Assembly (NCBI GenBank): GCA_963777735.1
Contig: CAVZRQ010000008.1
Span: 310,001 to 374,000, forward strand
Origin: ZC4RG30 sp963777735
GTDB lineage: Bacteria > Pseudomonadota > Gammaproteobacteria > Steroidobacterales > Steroidobacteraceae
Direction: 5' to 3'
DNA length: 64,000 nucleotides
This document shows, one piece after another, positions 37,939 to 46,018 of this stretch (positions are counted from its first letter, which is position 1; every line of letters begins with the position of its first letter). The translations under genes were made by a program, and so were the position numbers. The notes below the pieces were generated by a model. The model was given only the letters and a program-made list of their open reading frames with translations, was not told the origin of the DNA and made no database searches.

Positions 37939-38763
37939 ATGAGCCTGAAAGGCAAACTGCACTGCGTCGGCCTGACCGATACGGGCAGGGTCCGAGAGCA
38001 CAACGAAGACATGATCGCCGTCGATGGCGAGCTGGGACTCGTGGTGCTGGCCGATGGCATGGGCGGTTACAACGCCGGCGAGGTCGCGAGCGGCATCGCC
38101 GTGAAGACGGTCTTCAATCTGGTGCGCGAAGCACTGGAGCTGGCAGATCTGTCGGTCCCTGATGCCAGCACGGGTTTGTCCCGTCCCAGCATCATCCTGC
38201 GCGACGCCATCCAGCGCGCCAACAAGATCATCTACCAGACGGCCAAGAGCCAGGCACATTGCGAAGGCATGGGCACGACCGTGGTGGCCGCCCTGTTTCA
38301 TGACAACCGGATCTCGGTGGCCCATGTGGGCGACTCCCGCCTCTATCGCATGCGTGGCGCGGAAATTGAGCAGATAACCCTCGACCACTCGCTGCTGCAG
38401 GAGCTGGTCGACCGCGGGTTCTACTCCCCCGAAGAGGCGCAACGCGCCTCGAACAAGAACTACGTGACCCGGGCGCTGGGTGTGGAAACCCAGGTCGAGG
38501 TCGAAATGCAGGAGCACCCTGTCCAGAAGGGGGACTGCTACCTGCTCTGCTCGGACGGACTGTCAGACATGATCGGTGATGACGACATGGCAATGACTGT
38601 CAGTACTTTCGGGGCAAATCTCAATTCGGTTTCCCAACATCTGGTCCAATTGGCCAACGACAACGGTGGCAAGGACAACATCTCTGTCATCCTGACGAAG
38701 GTTGTGGAGTCGTTCCCGGCCCGACACGGTATATTTGACAGAATCCTGAAGTGGTTCAGCTGA
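37939..38763 (+). CDS. PP2C-family Ser/Thr protein phosphatase
   Basis: A 274-residue soluble PP2C (PPM) phosphatase. Metal-binding motifs are REHNEDM, LADGMGGYNAGEVAS, VAHVGDSRLYR, LCSDGLSD and GGKDNISVIL. The EGMGTT motif is also present. There is no membrane segment. It is followed after 16 bases by an FHA protein; the usual partner kinase is not in the window. Confidence 0.94.
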   Translation: MSLKGKLHCVGLTDTGRVREHNEDMIAVDGELGLVVLADGMGGYNAGEVASGIAVKTVFNLVREALELADLSVPDASTGLSRPSIILRDAIQRANKIIYQTAKSQAHCEGMGTTVVAALFHDNRISVAHVGDSRLYRMRGAEIEQITLDHSLLQELVDRGFYSPEEAQRASNKNYVTRALGVETQVEVEMQEHPVQKGDCYLLCSDGLSDMIGDDDMAMTVSTFGANLNSVSQHLVQLANDNGGKDNISVILTKVVESFPARHGIFDRILKWFS

Positions 38764-38779
38764 AGGCAAGGCGCTCAAC

Positions 38780-39490
38780 ATGGCACGGTTGATTCTGACT
38801 CTCGATGGCCAGGTACTGGCCGAATACAACATGAACAAGGAGCGCTACACCGTAGGGCGCCTTCCGGATAACGATATCCGTATCGACAACCCGGCGGTCA
38901 GTGGGCACCACTCCCTGATCATCAACATCCTCAACGATTCATTCCTTGAGGATCTGAACAGCACCAATGGCACCTACGTCAACGGCAAGCTGATCAAGAA
39001 ACACGCACTGCAACATGGTGATGTCATCACCGTGGGGCACCACCAGCTGCGCTTCGTCGAAGACGATGACGCCCAGCAGGATGAGTTCGAAAAGACGATG
39101 GTGATCCAGCCCTCGCAGCGGCCGGTAGCCAAGATCCAGGCGGTACGCGAGAAGCCCGACGTGGGCACCGGCGCCACCACCTCGCGGCGTGCCCTGCCCG
39201 AAGGCGCCCAGCAGACCTTGAAAAAGGCAAAGCTGCAGGTGCTTTCCGGGGCCTTCGCGGGCCGCGAGCTCGAACTGGCCAAGGCGCTCACCACCCTCGG
39301 ACGCCCCGGCGTCCAGGTGGCCGCAATCACGCGTCGTTCCGACGGGTTCTACATCGTGCATGTCGAAGCCGACAAGCCCGACAACTACCCGCTGGTCAAC
39401 GGCACGCCGATTGGCGCCCAGGCCCGCCGCCTGGTCGACAACGACGTCATCCAGCTGGCAGGCGTGAAGATGGGCTTCTTCGAGACCTGA
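38780..39490 (+). CDS. FHA-domain protein with a second degenerate FHA-like domain
   Basis: A 236-residue protein with an N-terminal forkhead-associated domain (phosphothreonine binding): GRLPDNDIRID, VSGHHSLI and NSTNGTYVNG. A linker includes the peptide FEKTMVIQP, which could itself be phosphorylated. The C-terminal half (about 148-236) is a looser FHA-like repeat with TLGRPG, ITRRSDGFYI and LVNGTPI. Such proteins read Ser/Thr phosphorylation, so a role with the upstream PP2C is likely. A strong terminator follows 13 bases after the stop. Confidence 0.9.
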   Translation: MARLILTLDGQVLAEYNMNKERYTVGRLPDNDIRIDNPAVSGHHSLIINILNDSFLEDLNSTNGTYVNGKLIKKHALQHGDVITVGHHQLRFVEDDDAQQDEFEKTMVIQPSQRPVAKIQAVREKPDVGTGATTSRRALPEGAQQTLKKAKLQVLSGAFAGRELELAKALTTLGRPGVQVAAITRRSDGFYIVHVEADKPDNYPLVNGTPIGAQARRLVDNDVIQLAGVKMGFFET

Positions 39491-39502
39491 TCCCGCAATG
39501 CG

Positions 39503-39537
39503 AAAGGGCCAGGCGACACCTCGCCTGGCCCTTTTTT
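39503..39537 (+). terminator. Rho-independent terminator after the FHA gene
   Basis: A perfect 14-bp stem AAAGGGCCAGGCGA/TCGCCTGGCCCTTT with a CACC loop, followed by a T run. It ends the PP2C-FHA transcript and separates it from the convergent bfd gene. Confidence 0.93.
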
Positions 39538-39553
39538 CATTCCGGCAGGGAAA

Positions 39554-39775
39554 TCAGCAGGCCGCAGGCAGCGGCATGGATCCCGTGTTCGAGGCATGAC
39601 CCTGGCAGCAGGTTGACCGGTGCTCGGCGAAGCTCTCGCGCGCACTGCACAGACAGGTGCCACAGGCCTTGCCGACCTCCAGCTCTTCCTGCAGGGCGGC
39701 GAAGCTGTGGCAACCCTCAGCCACCGCCCTCGCGATATCCCGCTCCGACACGTTCTGGCAGATGCAGATGATCAT
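39554..39775 (-). CDS. bfd: Bacterioferritin-associated [2Fe-2S] ferredoxin
   Basis: A 73-residue BFD-like protein with the CxC...CxxC cluster ligands: CIC at 4-6 and CGTC about 32 residues later, in the helical BFD fold (SERDIARAVAEGC). It reduces bacterioferritin-stored iron for release. The C-terminal tail has two extra cysteines (STCC). I chose ATG at 39775 over an upstream in-frame GTG. It is divergent from bfr, with a Fur-like box between them. Confidence 0.9.
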   Translation of the reverse strand: MIICICQNVSERDIARAVAEGCHSFAALQEELEVGKACGTCLCSARESFAEHRSTCCQGHASNTGSMPLPAAC

Positions 39776-39788
39776 GAACACCGATACT

Positions 39789-39812
39789 AATGCGAATGGT
39801 TCTTGTTTGCAA
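39789..39812. promoter_or_regulatory. Candidate Fur box between bfd and bfr
   Basis: The core GCGAATGGTTCTTGTTTGC (39792-39810) matches the dyad form of gammaproteobacterial Fur sites, with GC-AA ends mirrored as TT-GC. It lies 14 bases upstream of bfd and 82 bases upstream of bfr. Only about half of its bases fit the E. coli 19-bp consensus; function is inferred from position between two iron-storage genes. Confidence 0.5.
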
Positions 39813-39893
39813 TACTTAACCTAATACGCCCTTTCGCCGCCCAAGCTGGTAGCTTGCGCGACATTCCCTATCCCCAATTTCGAAGGCTCTCCC

Positions 39894-40370
39894 ATGCAAG
39901 GCGACAAGCAAGTCATCACGTTCCTCAACGCCCAGCTCAAGATGGAACTGACAGCCGTCAACCAGTACTTCCTCCATGCCCGGATGCTGAAGAACTGGGG
40001 CCTGCAGCGCATGGCCAAGCACGAGTACGACGAATCCATTGAAGAGATGAAACACGCCGATCAGCTGATCGAACGCGTGCTGATGCTGGGTGGCCTGCCG
40101 AACCTGCAGGACCTCGGCAAGCTGCTGATAGGCGAGACCGCAGTGGAGACCATGAGCTGCGACCTCAAGCTGGAACTGGGCGGCCAGGCGAATCTGAAGG
40201 AAGCCATCGCCTATTGCGAGAGCGTGCGCGACTACGTCAGCCGCGAGCTGTTCGAACACATCCTCGAAGACACCGAAGAGCATGTCGATTATCTGGAGAC
40301 GCAGCTCGAGCTGGTGCAGAAGGTCGGCGAGCAGAACTATCTGCAGTCGCAGATGCACGCCGCGTCCTAG
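39894..40370 (+). CDS. bfr: Bacterioferritin
   Basis: A 158-residue bacterioferritin that stores ferric iron in a 24-mer. Ferroxidase residues E18, Y25, E51 and H54 are in place, the heme-ligating M52 is in EEMKHAD, and the second-site Glu residues appear in LEDTEEHVDYLE. The protein begins MQGDKQVITFLN, as usual. It faces away from bfd across the Fur-like site. Confidence 0.97.
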   Translation: MQGDKQVITFLNAQLKMELTAVNQYFLHARMLKNWGLQRMAKHEYDESIEEMKHADQLIERVLMLGGLPNLQDLGKLLIGETAVETMSCDLKLELGGQANLKEAIAYCESVRDYVSRELFEHILEDTEEHVDYLETQLELVQKVGEQNYLQSQMHAAS

Positions 40371-40384
40371 CGGCTGCCGGCGGA

Positions 40385-41422
40385 TTACACCAGAGTCAGC
40401 GGCACCCGCTGACTCACCGCGCAGAGCAGTTCGTAGCTGATGGTGCCGGCATGTGCGGCAATTTCCTCGACGGGCAGCTCGGGGCCCCACAACACGGCGG
40501 GGTCGCCGACCTGCACGCTGCCCACATTGGTCACGTCGACCGCGATCATGTCCATGGAAACGCGCCCTGCCAGCGTGCCACGCTGGCCACGCACCAGCAC
40601 CGGCGTTCCGTTGGGCAGCGCGCGCGGCAGGCCATCGCCATAGCCACCCGCCACGATCGCAATCCGTGAATCGCGGGCAGCACGCCAGTTGCCACCGTAG
40701 CCCACCGTCTCACCTGCCGGCACCTCGCGCACGGCGATCACGCTGGAAACCAGCCGCATGGCGGCAGCCAGGCCCAGTGCGCTGCCTACCTGCTCGGCAA
40801 ACGGGGACACCCCGTACAAGGCCAGCCCGGGCCGCACCCACTCGGCCTGCGCAGCGGGAATCGCAAACACGGCGGCCGAATTGGCAAGACTGCGAACGAA
40901 ACGGCGGCCACGCGTGAGCTCTTCAAATCGCGTCAGCTGCTGCCCGTTCAGCGCGCTGTCGTTCTCGTCGGCCGATGCAAAATGCGTCAGCAGCCGCAGT
41001 TCGTGCAGCCGCTCGCCCATGGAAGCCAGTGCGGCCAGTGCCGCGTCCACCTGCGAGGCGCGGAAGCCCAGCCGGTTCATGCCGGTATCGATCTTCAGCC
41101 ACACCACGAAGCGGTGCCCTGCGGGCGCGCGCTCCAGCAATGCCAGCTGTTCCCGCTCGTGGACGACAATCTCCAGATTCTGGCGGGCCGCTTCGGCCAG
41201 TTGCTCAGCGTCGAACACACCCTCCAGCAACACGATGGGTTTGCGCACGCCGGCGCCGCGCAATGCCATGGCCTCTTCCAGACGCGCTACGGCGAAGGCG
41301 TCGGCATCTGCCAGACACAGTGCAGTGGGAACCAGACCATGGCCATACGCGTTGGCCTTGACCACTGCCATGACTTTGCTGCGGGGCGCCACCTCGCGGA
41401 TGCGGGCGAGATTGCCGCGCAT
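40385..41422 (-). CDS. alr: Alanine racemase (start codon unclear)
   Basis: A PLP enzyme that makes D-alanine for peptidoglycan. The PLP lysine is in MAVVKANAYGHG; the second catalytic tyrosine lies in a RVSMDMIAVDVT-containing C-terminal barrel region. From ATG at 41422 there are 345 residues, but family homology (LIRAEISAGAMRGNL) begins about ten residues earlier. No ATG, GTG or TTG is in frame upstream for over 60 bases; candidates are CTG at 41461, which overlaps the dnaB stop as CTGA, or CTG at 41452. Confidence 0.9.
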   Translation of the reverse strand: MRGNLARIREVAPRSKVMAVVKANAYGHGLVPTALCLADADAFAVARLEEAMALRGAGVRKPIVLLEGVFDAEQLAEAARQNLEIVVHEREQLALLERAPAGHRFVVWLKIDTGMNRLGFRASQVDAALAALASMGERLHELRLLTHFASADENDSALNGQQLTRFEELTRGRRFVRSLANSAAVFAIPAAQAEWVRPGLALYGVSPFAEQVGSALGLAAAMRLVSSVIAVREVPAGETVGYGGNWRAARDSRIAIVAGGYGDGLPRALPNGTPVLVRGQRGTLAGRVSMDMIAVDVTNVGSVQVGDPAVLWGPELPVEEIAAHAGTISYELLCAVSQRVPLTLV

Positions 41423-41457
41423 GGCGCCCGCGCTGATTTCGGCGCGGATCAGCGATT

Positions 41458-42861
41458 TCAGCGCAGCACTCCTGCCGCGTAGGCCTCGGGCATGAAGTTC
41501 TGGAAGCGCGTGTACTGGCCCTGGAAGGTCAGCGTGAAGTAGCCGGTTTCACCGTTGCGGTGCTTGGCGAGATCGATGTCGGCTTCACCCTTGCGCGTGG
41601 TGTTCTTGTCGTACACCTCTTCGCGATAGATGAAGAGGATCATGTCTGCATCCTGCTCGATGGCGCCCGACTCCCGAAGATCCGACATCACCGGCTTCTT
41701 GTTCTCGCGCTGCTCCACGCTGCGATTGAGCTGCGACAGCGCGATCACCGGCACGTTCAGTTCCTTAGCCAGCGCCTTCAGCCCGCGCGAGATCTCGGAG
41801 ATTTCCGTGGCGCGGTTTTCCTTGGTGCCGGCCACCTGCATCAGCTGCAGGTAGTCCACCACCACCATGTCGAGCCCGTGCTCGCGTTTCACGCGCCGCG
41901 AGCGCGCGCGCAGCTCGGTGGGCGTGAGGCCCGGCGTTTCGTCGATGAAGATGCGCGCCTCGGCCAGCTGGCTGGTGGCGCTGGTGATGCGCACCCAGTC
42001 CTGATCGCTGATGCGGCCGCTGCGGATATCGTGCATGGGCACGCCACCCACTGACGAAAGCATGCGGGTCATCAGCTGTTCGGAGGGCATTTCCATGCTG
42101 AAGATCAGCACTGAACCCTTCACGTTCGGATCCAGCGCCACGTTCTCGGCCATGTTGATGGCCAGCGTGGTCTTGCCCATGGAGGGCCGGCCCGCGACGA
42201 TCACCAGATCGCCGCCGCGCAGGCCGCCGGTCTTGCGGTCGAAGTCCGTGAAGCCCGTGGCCACGCCACGGAGCTTGTCGGGATTGCTGTGCCATTCGTC
42301 GATCTTGTCGATGAGCTCGGGCAGCATGGTGCGCACGGCCTGCGCGCCCTCGCTGCGCCGCGCGCCGCGTTCGGCGATGGCGAAGACCTTCTGTTCAGCC
42401 TGACTGACAAGATCCCGCGCCGACTGACCTTCGTCGCTGAAAACAGAGGAGACGATTTCGTTGCCGGCCGAAATGAGCGAGCGCAACAAGGCGCGCTCCC
42501 GCACGATCTGCGCATAGGCGCGCGCATTCGTGGCGGTCGGTGTATCGCGGACCAGGGTGCTGAGATAGGCAAGCCCACCCACATCCTGCAGCTTGCTGCG
42601 CCGGTCCAGCCGCTCTGAAACGGTGAGCACATCGACGGGCTTCGATTCCGAAACCAGTTCGGCGATCGCTTCGAAAATCAGGCGGTGATCGGGCCCGTAG
42701 AAGTCATCGGCGTTGACGCTGTCGCCAACATGATCCCAGGCCTGGGTGTCGAGCAGCAGGCCGCCAAGGACGGCCTGCTCGGATTCTCTTGAATGCGGGG
42801 GCGTGCGCAGCAGCTCGGTGCCTGCCGCACCATCGTGGCGCAGTCTTTGCGGACCGGCCAT
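41458..42861 (-). CDS. dnaB: Replicative DNA helicase DnaB
   Basis: A 467-residue hexameric 5'-3' helicase at the replication fork. The N-terminal domain begins PPHSRESEQAVLGGLLLD; the RecA-like domain has Walker A GRPSMGKTT, Walker B MVVVDYLQLM and the R-finger region SQLNRSVEQR. Near the C-terminus lie FIYREEVY and LAKHRNGETG. It follows rplI by 28 bases and precedes alr, a common gammaproteobacterial order. Confidence 0.98.
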   Translation of the reverse strand: MAGPQRLRHDGAAGTELLRTPPHSRESEQAVLGGLLLDTQAWDHVGDSVNADDFYGPDHRLIFEAIAELVSESKPVDVLTVSERLDRRSKLQDVGGLAYLSTLVRDTPTATNARAYAQIVRERALLRSLISAGNEIVSSVFSDEGQSARDLVSQAEQKVFAIAERGARRSEGAQAVRTMLPELIDKIDEWHSNPDKLRGVATGFTDFDRKTGGLRGGDLVIVAGRPSMGKTTLAINMAENVALDPNVKGSVLIFSMEMPSEQLMTRMLSSVGGVPMHDIRSGRISDQDWVRITSATSQLAEARIFIDETPGLTPTELRARSRRVKREHGLDMVVVDYLQLMQVAGTKENRATEISEISRGLKALAKELNVPVIALSQLNRSVEQRENKKPVMSDLRESGAIEQDADMILFIYREEVYDKNTTRKGEADIDLAKHRNGETGYFTLTFQGQYTRFQNFMPEAYAAGVLR

Positions 42862-42889
42862 GACGTTACGCCCCGCTTCCGACCGGCCC

Positions 42890-43345
42890 TTAGGCCTGTT
42901 CGTCGGCGACGATGGTGACCGGCAGGTCGATGTTCACATCGGTGTGCAGATGCACGTTAACGATGTGCTCACCCACGGTGCGCAGCGGACCATTGGGCAT
43001 GCGCACTTCGGCACGCGTGAGCTTCTGCCCGGCGGCCGAGGCGGCATCGGCGATGTCGCTGGTGCCGATCGAGCCGAACAGCTTGCCTTCACTGCCGGCC
43101 TTGGCGGTGATGGTGAGCTTGAAGCCATCGAAACCGGCCTTGCGCGCTTCCGCGCCCGACAGGTTCTCGCGCACGACTTTTTCAAGCTCGGCGCGGCGTG
43201 CTTCGAACTTGGCTACGTTGGCAGCAGTTGCCAGCGTGGCCTTGCCCTTGGGCAGCAGGAAATTACGGGCATAACCCGAACGCACCGAGACGCGATCGCC
43301 CAGGCTGCCGAGGTTGGCCACTTTGTCCAGAAGAATGACGTCCAT
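42890..43345 (-). CDS. rplI: Ribosomal protein L9
   Basis: A 151-residue L9 with the N-terminal rRNA-binding domain (VILLDKVANLGSLGDRVSVRSGYARNFLLPKG split by its conserved turn), a long helical linker and the C-terminal domain ending VNVHLHTDVN. It is third in rpsF-rpsR-rplI, 12 bases after rpsR. Confidence 0.98.
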   Translation of the reverse strand: MDVILLDKVANLGSLGDRVSVRSGYARNFLLPKGKATLATAANVAKFEARRAELEKVVRENLSGAEARKAGFDGFKLTITAKAGSEGKLFGSIGTSDIADAASAAGQKLTRAEVRMPNGPLRTVGEHIVNVHLHTDVNIDLPVTIVADEQA

Positions 43346-43357
43346 TTTGGCTGAACC

Positions 43358-43582
43358 TCAATGCTGATCGGTGTAAGGCAGCAGCGCCAGGAAGCGCGCG
43401 CGCTTGATGGCCGTGGAAAGCTGCCGCTGGAAGAAGCTCTTGGTGCCGGTGATGCGGCTGGGGACGATCTTGCCCGTCTCGGAGATATACCCCTTGAGCG
43501 TGCCCAGATCCTTGTAGTCGATCTGCTTCACGCCATCGGCGGTGAAGCGGCAGAATTTCTTGCGACGGATGAAACGTGACAT
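43358..43582 (-). CDS. rpsR: Ribosomal protein S18
   Basis: A 74-residue S18 with RRKKFCRFTADG, IDYKDLGTLKGYISETGKIV and RQLSTAIKRARFLALLPY. I chose ATG at 43582, with the family start MSRFIRRKK; longer frames upstream are not conserved. It binds S6 in the 30S platform. Confidence 0.98.
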   Translation of the reverse strand: MSRFIRRKKFCRFTADGVKQIDYKDLGTLKGYISETGKIVPSRITGTKSFFQRQLSTAIKRARFLALLPYTDQH

Positions 43583-43601
43583 CTTGTTGCTCCCGATAAC
43601 C

Positions 43602-43985
43602 TTAACGCATGCCCATGTCGTCGCCATCGTCCATGTCGCGGGCGCCACGGCCACCGCCGTCTTCGTCCTCGCCACGGGCCATCGGCGACGGCTCTGTCAC
43701 GGCGGCATCCATGGATGCAACCAGGTGACGCAGCACGGCATCGCTGAAACGGAATGAACCGGTGAGCTCGGCCAGGGTGGCCTGGTCGGTCTCGATGTTC
43801 ATCAGGATGTAGTGGGCCTTGTGGACCTTGGCAATGGGGTAAGCCAGCTGCCGGCGGCCCCAGTCTTCCACGCGGTGCACGGCGCCACCGCTGGCGGTGA
43901 CCATGCCCTTGTAGCGTTCGAGCATGGCAGGAACCTGCTCGCTCTGGTCCGGATGTACCAGGACCACGATCTCATAGTGCCTCAT
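43602..43985 (-). CDS. rpsF: Ribosomal protein S6
   Basis: A 127-residue S6 with MRHYEIVVLVHPDQSEQ, EDWGRRQLAYPIAKVHKAHYI and a Glu/Asp/Gly-rich tail, as in many gammaproteobacteria. ATG at 43985 has AGAGGAAA upstream. Its leader carries a hairpin likely to bind the S6:S18 complex. Confidence 0.98.
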   Translation of the reverse strand: MRHYEIVVLVHPDQSEQVPAMLERYKGMVTASGGAVHRVEDWGRRQLAYPIAKVHKAHYILMNIETDQATLAELTGSFRFSDAVLRHLVASMDAAVTEPSPMARGEDEDGGGRGARDMDDGDDMGMR

Positions 43986-44006
43986 GTAGTTTCCTCTTGT
44001 GGGTAA

Positions 44007-44035
44007 GCCACCCGCCGAAGGCTTGGCGGTGTGGC
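44007..44035 (-). promoter_or_regulatory. Candidate S6:S18-binding leader hairpin of rpsF
   Basis: In the rpsF 5' leader the outer arms GCCAC and GTGGC pair around an inner CC/GG-rich stem, leaving the trinucleotide CCG within a CACCG motif (44031-44027). A CACCG element in a bulged hairpin is the described recognition site for autoregulation by the S6:S18 complex. The folding was done by eye. Confidence 0.5.
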
Positions 44036-44047
44036 AAGGGGGCGCGA

Positions 44048-44076
44048 AGTATACGGAAGGCAACCTTCACCGGCAA
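44048..44076 (-). promoter_or_regulatory. Candidate sigma-70 promoter of rpsF-rpsR-rplI
   Basis: Minus-strand TTGCCG (44076-44071), a 17-base spacer and TATACT (44053-44048), followed by a GC-rich TCGCGCC discriminator. Transcription from here would include the whole leader hairpin, about 55 bases before ATG. Confidence 0.6.
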
Positions 44077-44131
44077 GGAAAGGAGCCAGGCACCTCAAGG
44101 CCCGGCCACCCGCCCCTGGAGGGCTTCCGGC

Positions 44132-46000
44132 CTACCAGGCCACCGGCATCCCGTAGGGCTGATCCACCGATACAGCCTCCACGGCCTGGATCCGGCCGCC
44201 CACCACCTTGTAGACCTCGAACAGCTCCCGGGCCATGGCGTGGTGGCGGTCGCTCTCTACCTTGCGTCCGTCTGTGAGGGTGTATTGGCGCTGGGCAAGG
44301 CCGAAGTCGGCCACGGACGCCATCATGACCAGGCCCCGCTCCTCGTCCACGCCCAGCACGCGGCGACCACGCAGGCGATCCACGGGCCGGTACAGACCGA
44401 GCTTGAGCTGGGCTTCGCAGCCCTGGGCATACTGGCCAGGGGATTTCACGAGGCCGATGGAGCCCACATCACCCTGCGAGACAACCACGCCATTTTCAGT
44501 GCGCGTGCAGCCCGGCACGAAGCGGGCCTTCACGTTGCCGTCATTGCGCTGCACGGAATCGGCATAGGCCTGCGCGGCGGCAATCAACTGCTTGCGTGAA
44601 CTGCGCTGCGCAGCGGGAACCACGGACTCGAAGCGCGCGTCGACGGCGAATTTCTTCGGATCACCCCATGGGCCGGGATTCCGTTCGCGCGCGACGATCA
44701 CTTCGGCTTCGCTGACCTTCGCGCCCTTCGTCTTCAGGCGCACGCCCGCCCAGGCCGGTGCATCGTGATCATAGATGAGCCCGTACCAGGTATAGGTGCC
44801 GGCCACGGGGTCGGCCACCTTCAGCGCCATTTCGGATTTGCTGCGGATCGAACCCCATATGCCCTCGCCCACCTGGATGCCCACGCCGTTTTCGGTGAAG
44901 CGCACATCGCGCGCCCAGGGAACGTCTGCAGGTTTTTGCCCTGCCAATGCCGTCATGAAGCGATCACCCAATGCCAGCAGACAGGCCTTGTCGCAACGTT
45001 CCTTCAGCGTTGCGGCATCTTCCGGTTCTGGCGGTGCCGCCGGGAGGTATTCGTAGAACGGGTTGTGCATCATGTGCGGCACATAGCTGAACACGGCCTC
45101 GATGCGGTGGATCTTGCTGTCCACCACGCGAAACGCCTCGATCAGGGAAATCGAGTTGGGCCACTTGAGCGCGGTCTTCATCTCGCGACCATCGGTCAGC
45201 AGGTAGCGATCGAACTCGTTGGCGTGATCAAAGAAGCCCGTGGCCACCACCACGCCGCGCTCGACGTCGATCAGCGGGTAACGCCGCTCGCGGATGCGCT
45301 TGTTGATGCGATACATGCCGAGCTTGAACTGGGCTTCGCAGCCCGCGGAGATCGCGCCGGCAGATCCCGTCTGCCCCGCCGCAGTCGTCAGGATGCCGTT
45401 TTCCAGGCGACCACAATCCAGGTCGAAAGGAGTAAACACATTGCCGTCGTTCAGCTCGACCGTATTGAAATAGCCATCGGCGACTGCACGCAGGCGTTCG
45501 CGTGAACGACGCTGCGCGGGCGGGAGGATGTCGTTGAAGGTGGGATCGTGAACCACCTTGGTGACATCGGCAAAAGGCAGCGGCAGACCGGTGTTGCGCA
45601 CCACGACGGTTTCGGCCTCGGCGATGGCACCCTTGCGCACGCCCAGGCGCAGCGCGAAGTAAACGGGCTTGCCGTTTTCTTCAGCGGTGCCCAACCAGGC
45701 CACCTGCCCGGTCTGGGTATCGGCGGCGATGAGACCCGTTGGCGCAACCCCGGTGGCGGTGGCCCACATGCCTTCCTTGCCAAAAGGCAGCTCGACATTG
45801 TTCTCGGTGAAACGCACCTTCTTCTGCTGCTTGAGCGAAGCGGCATTGCGCTTGGCCAGTGCCGCCACATAATCACGCGCGAACTGCGACAAACAGGCGT
45901 GGTCGCAATCCGATGGCTGCCAGGCCGAGCTTTCGCCGGGAGCGCGAGCCAGGGCAGCACCCGCTGCGAGACTCAGTACAAGAACAAGCGTCTTCTTCAC
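44132..46000 (-). CDS. Secreted protein with tandem DUF8021 domains
   Basis: A 622-residue exported protein (signal peptide to about residue 19, LAAGAALARA). It holds two diverged copies of one domain, about 30-330 and 335-622. Each opens with a cysteine pair (CDHACL; CDKACL), then VRFTENNVELPFGKEGMW or VRFTENGVGIQVGEGIW, then an EAE-motif strand (AEAETVVVR; SEAEVIVAR) and a C-terminal GCEAQLKLG stretch. DUF8021 is a poorly known family seen mostly in secreted proteins of fungi and some bacteria; no activity is known. It faces the SMP-30-like gene head to tail. Confidence 0.75.
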   Translation of the reverse strand: MKKTLVLVLSLAAGAALARAPGESSAWQPSDCDHACLSQFARDYVAALAKRNAASLKQQKKVRFTENNVELPFGKEGMWATATGVAPTGLIAADTQTGQVAWLGTAEENGKPVYFALRLGVRKGAIAEAETVVVRNTGLPLPFADVTKVVHDPTFNDILPPAQRRSRERLRAVADGYFNTVELNDGNVFTPFDLDCGRLENGILTTAAGQTGSAGAISAGCEAQFKLGMYRINKRIRERRYPLIDVERGVVVATGFFDHANEFDRYLLTDGREMKTALKWPNSISLIEAFRVVDSKIHRIEAVFSYVPHMMHNPFYEYLPAAPPEPEDAATLKERCDKACLLALGDRFMTALAGQKPADVPWARDVRFTENGVGIQVGEGIWGSIRSKSEMALKVADPVAGTYTWYGLIYDHDAPAWAGVRLKTKGAKVSEAEVIVARERNPGPWGDPKKFAVDARFESVVPAAQRSSRKQLIAAAQAYADSVQRNDGNVKARFVPGCTRTENGVVVSQGDVGSIGLVKSPGQYAQGCEAQLKLGLYRPVDRLRGRRVLGVDEERGLVMMASVADFGLAQRQYTLTDGRKVESDRHHAMARELFEVYKVVGGRIQAVEAVSVDQPYGMPVAW

Positions 46001-46018
46001 GATGGAATTCCTTGTGGC

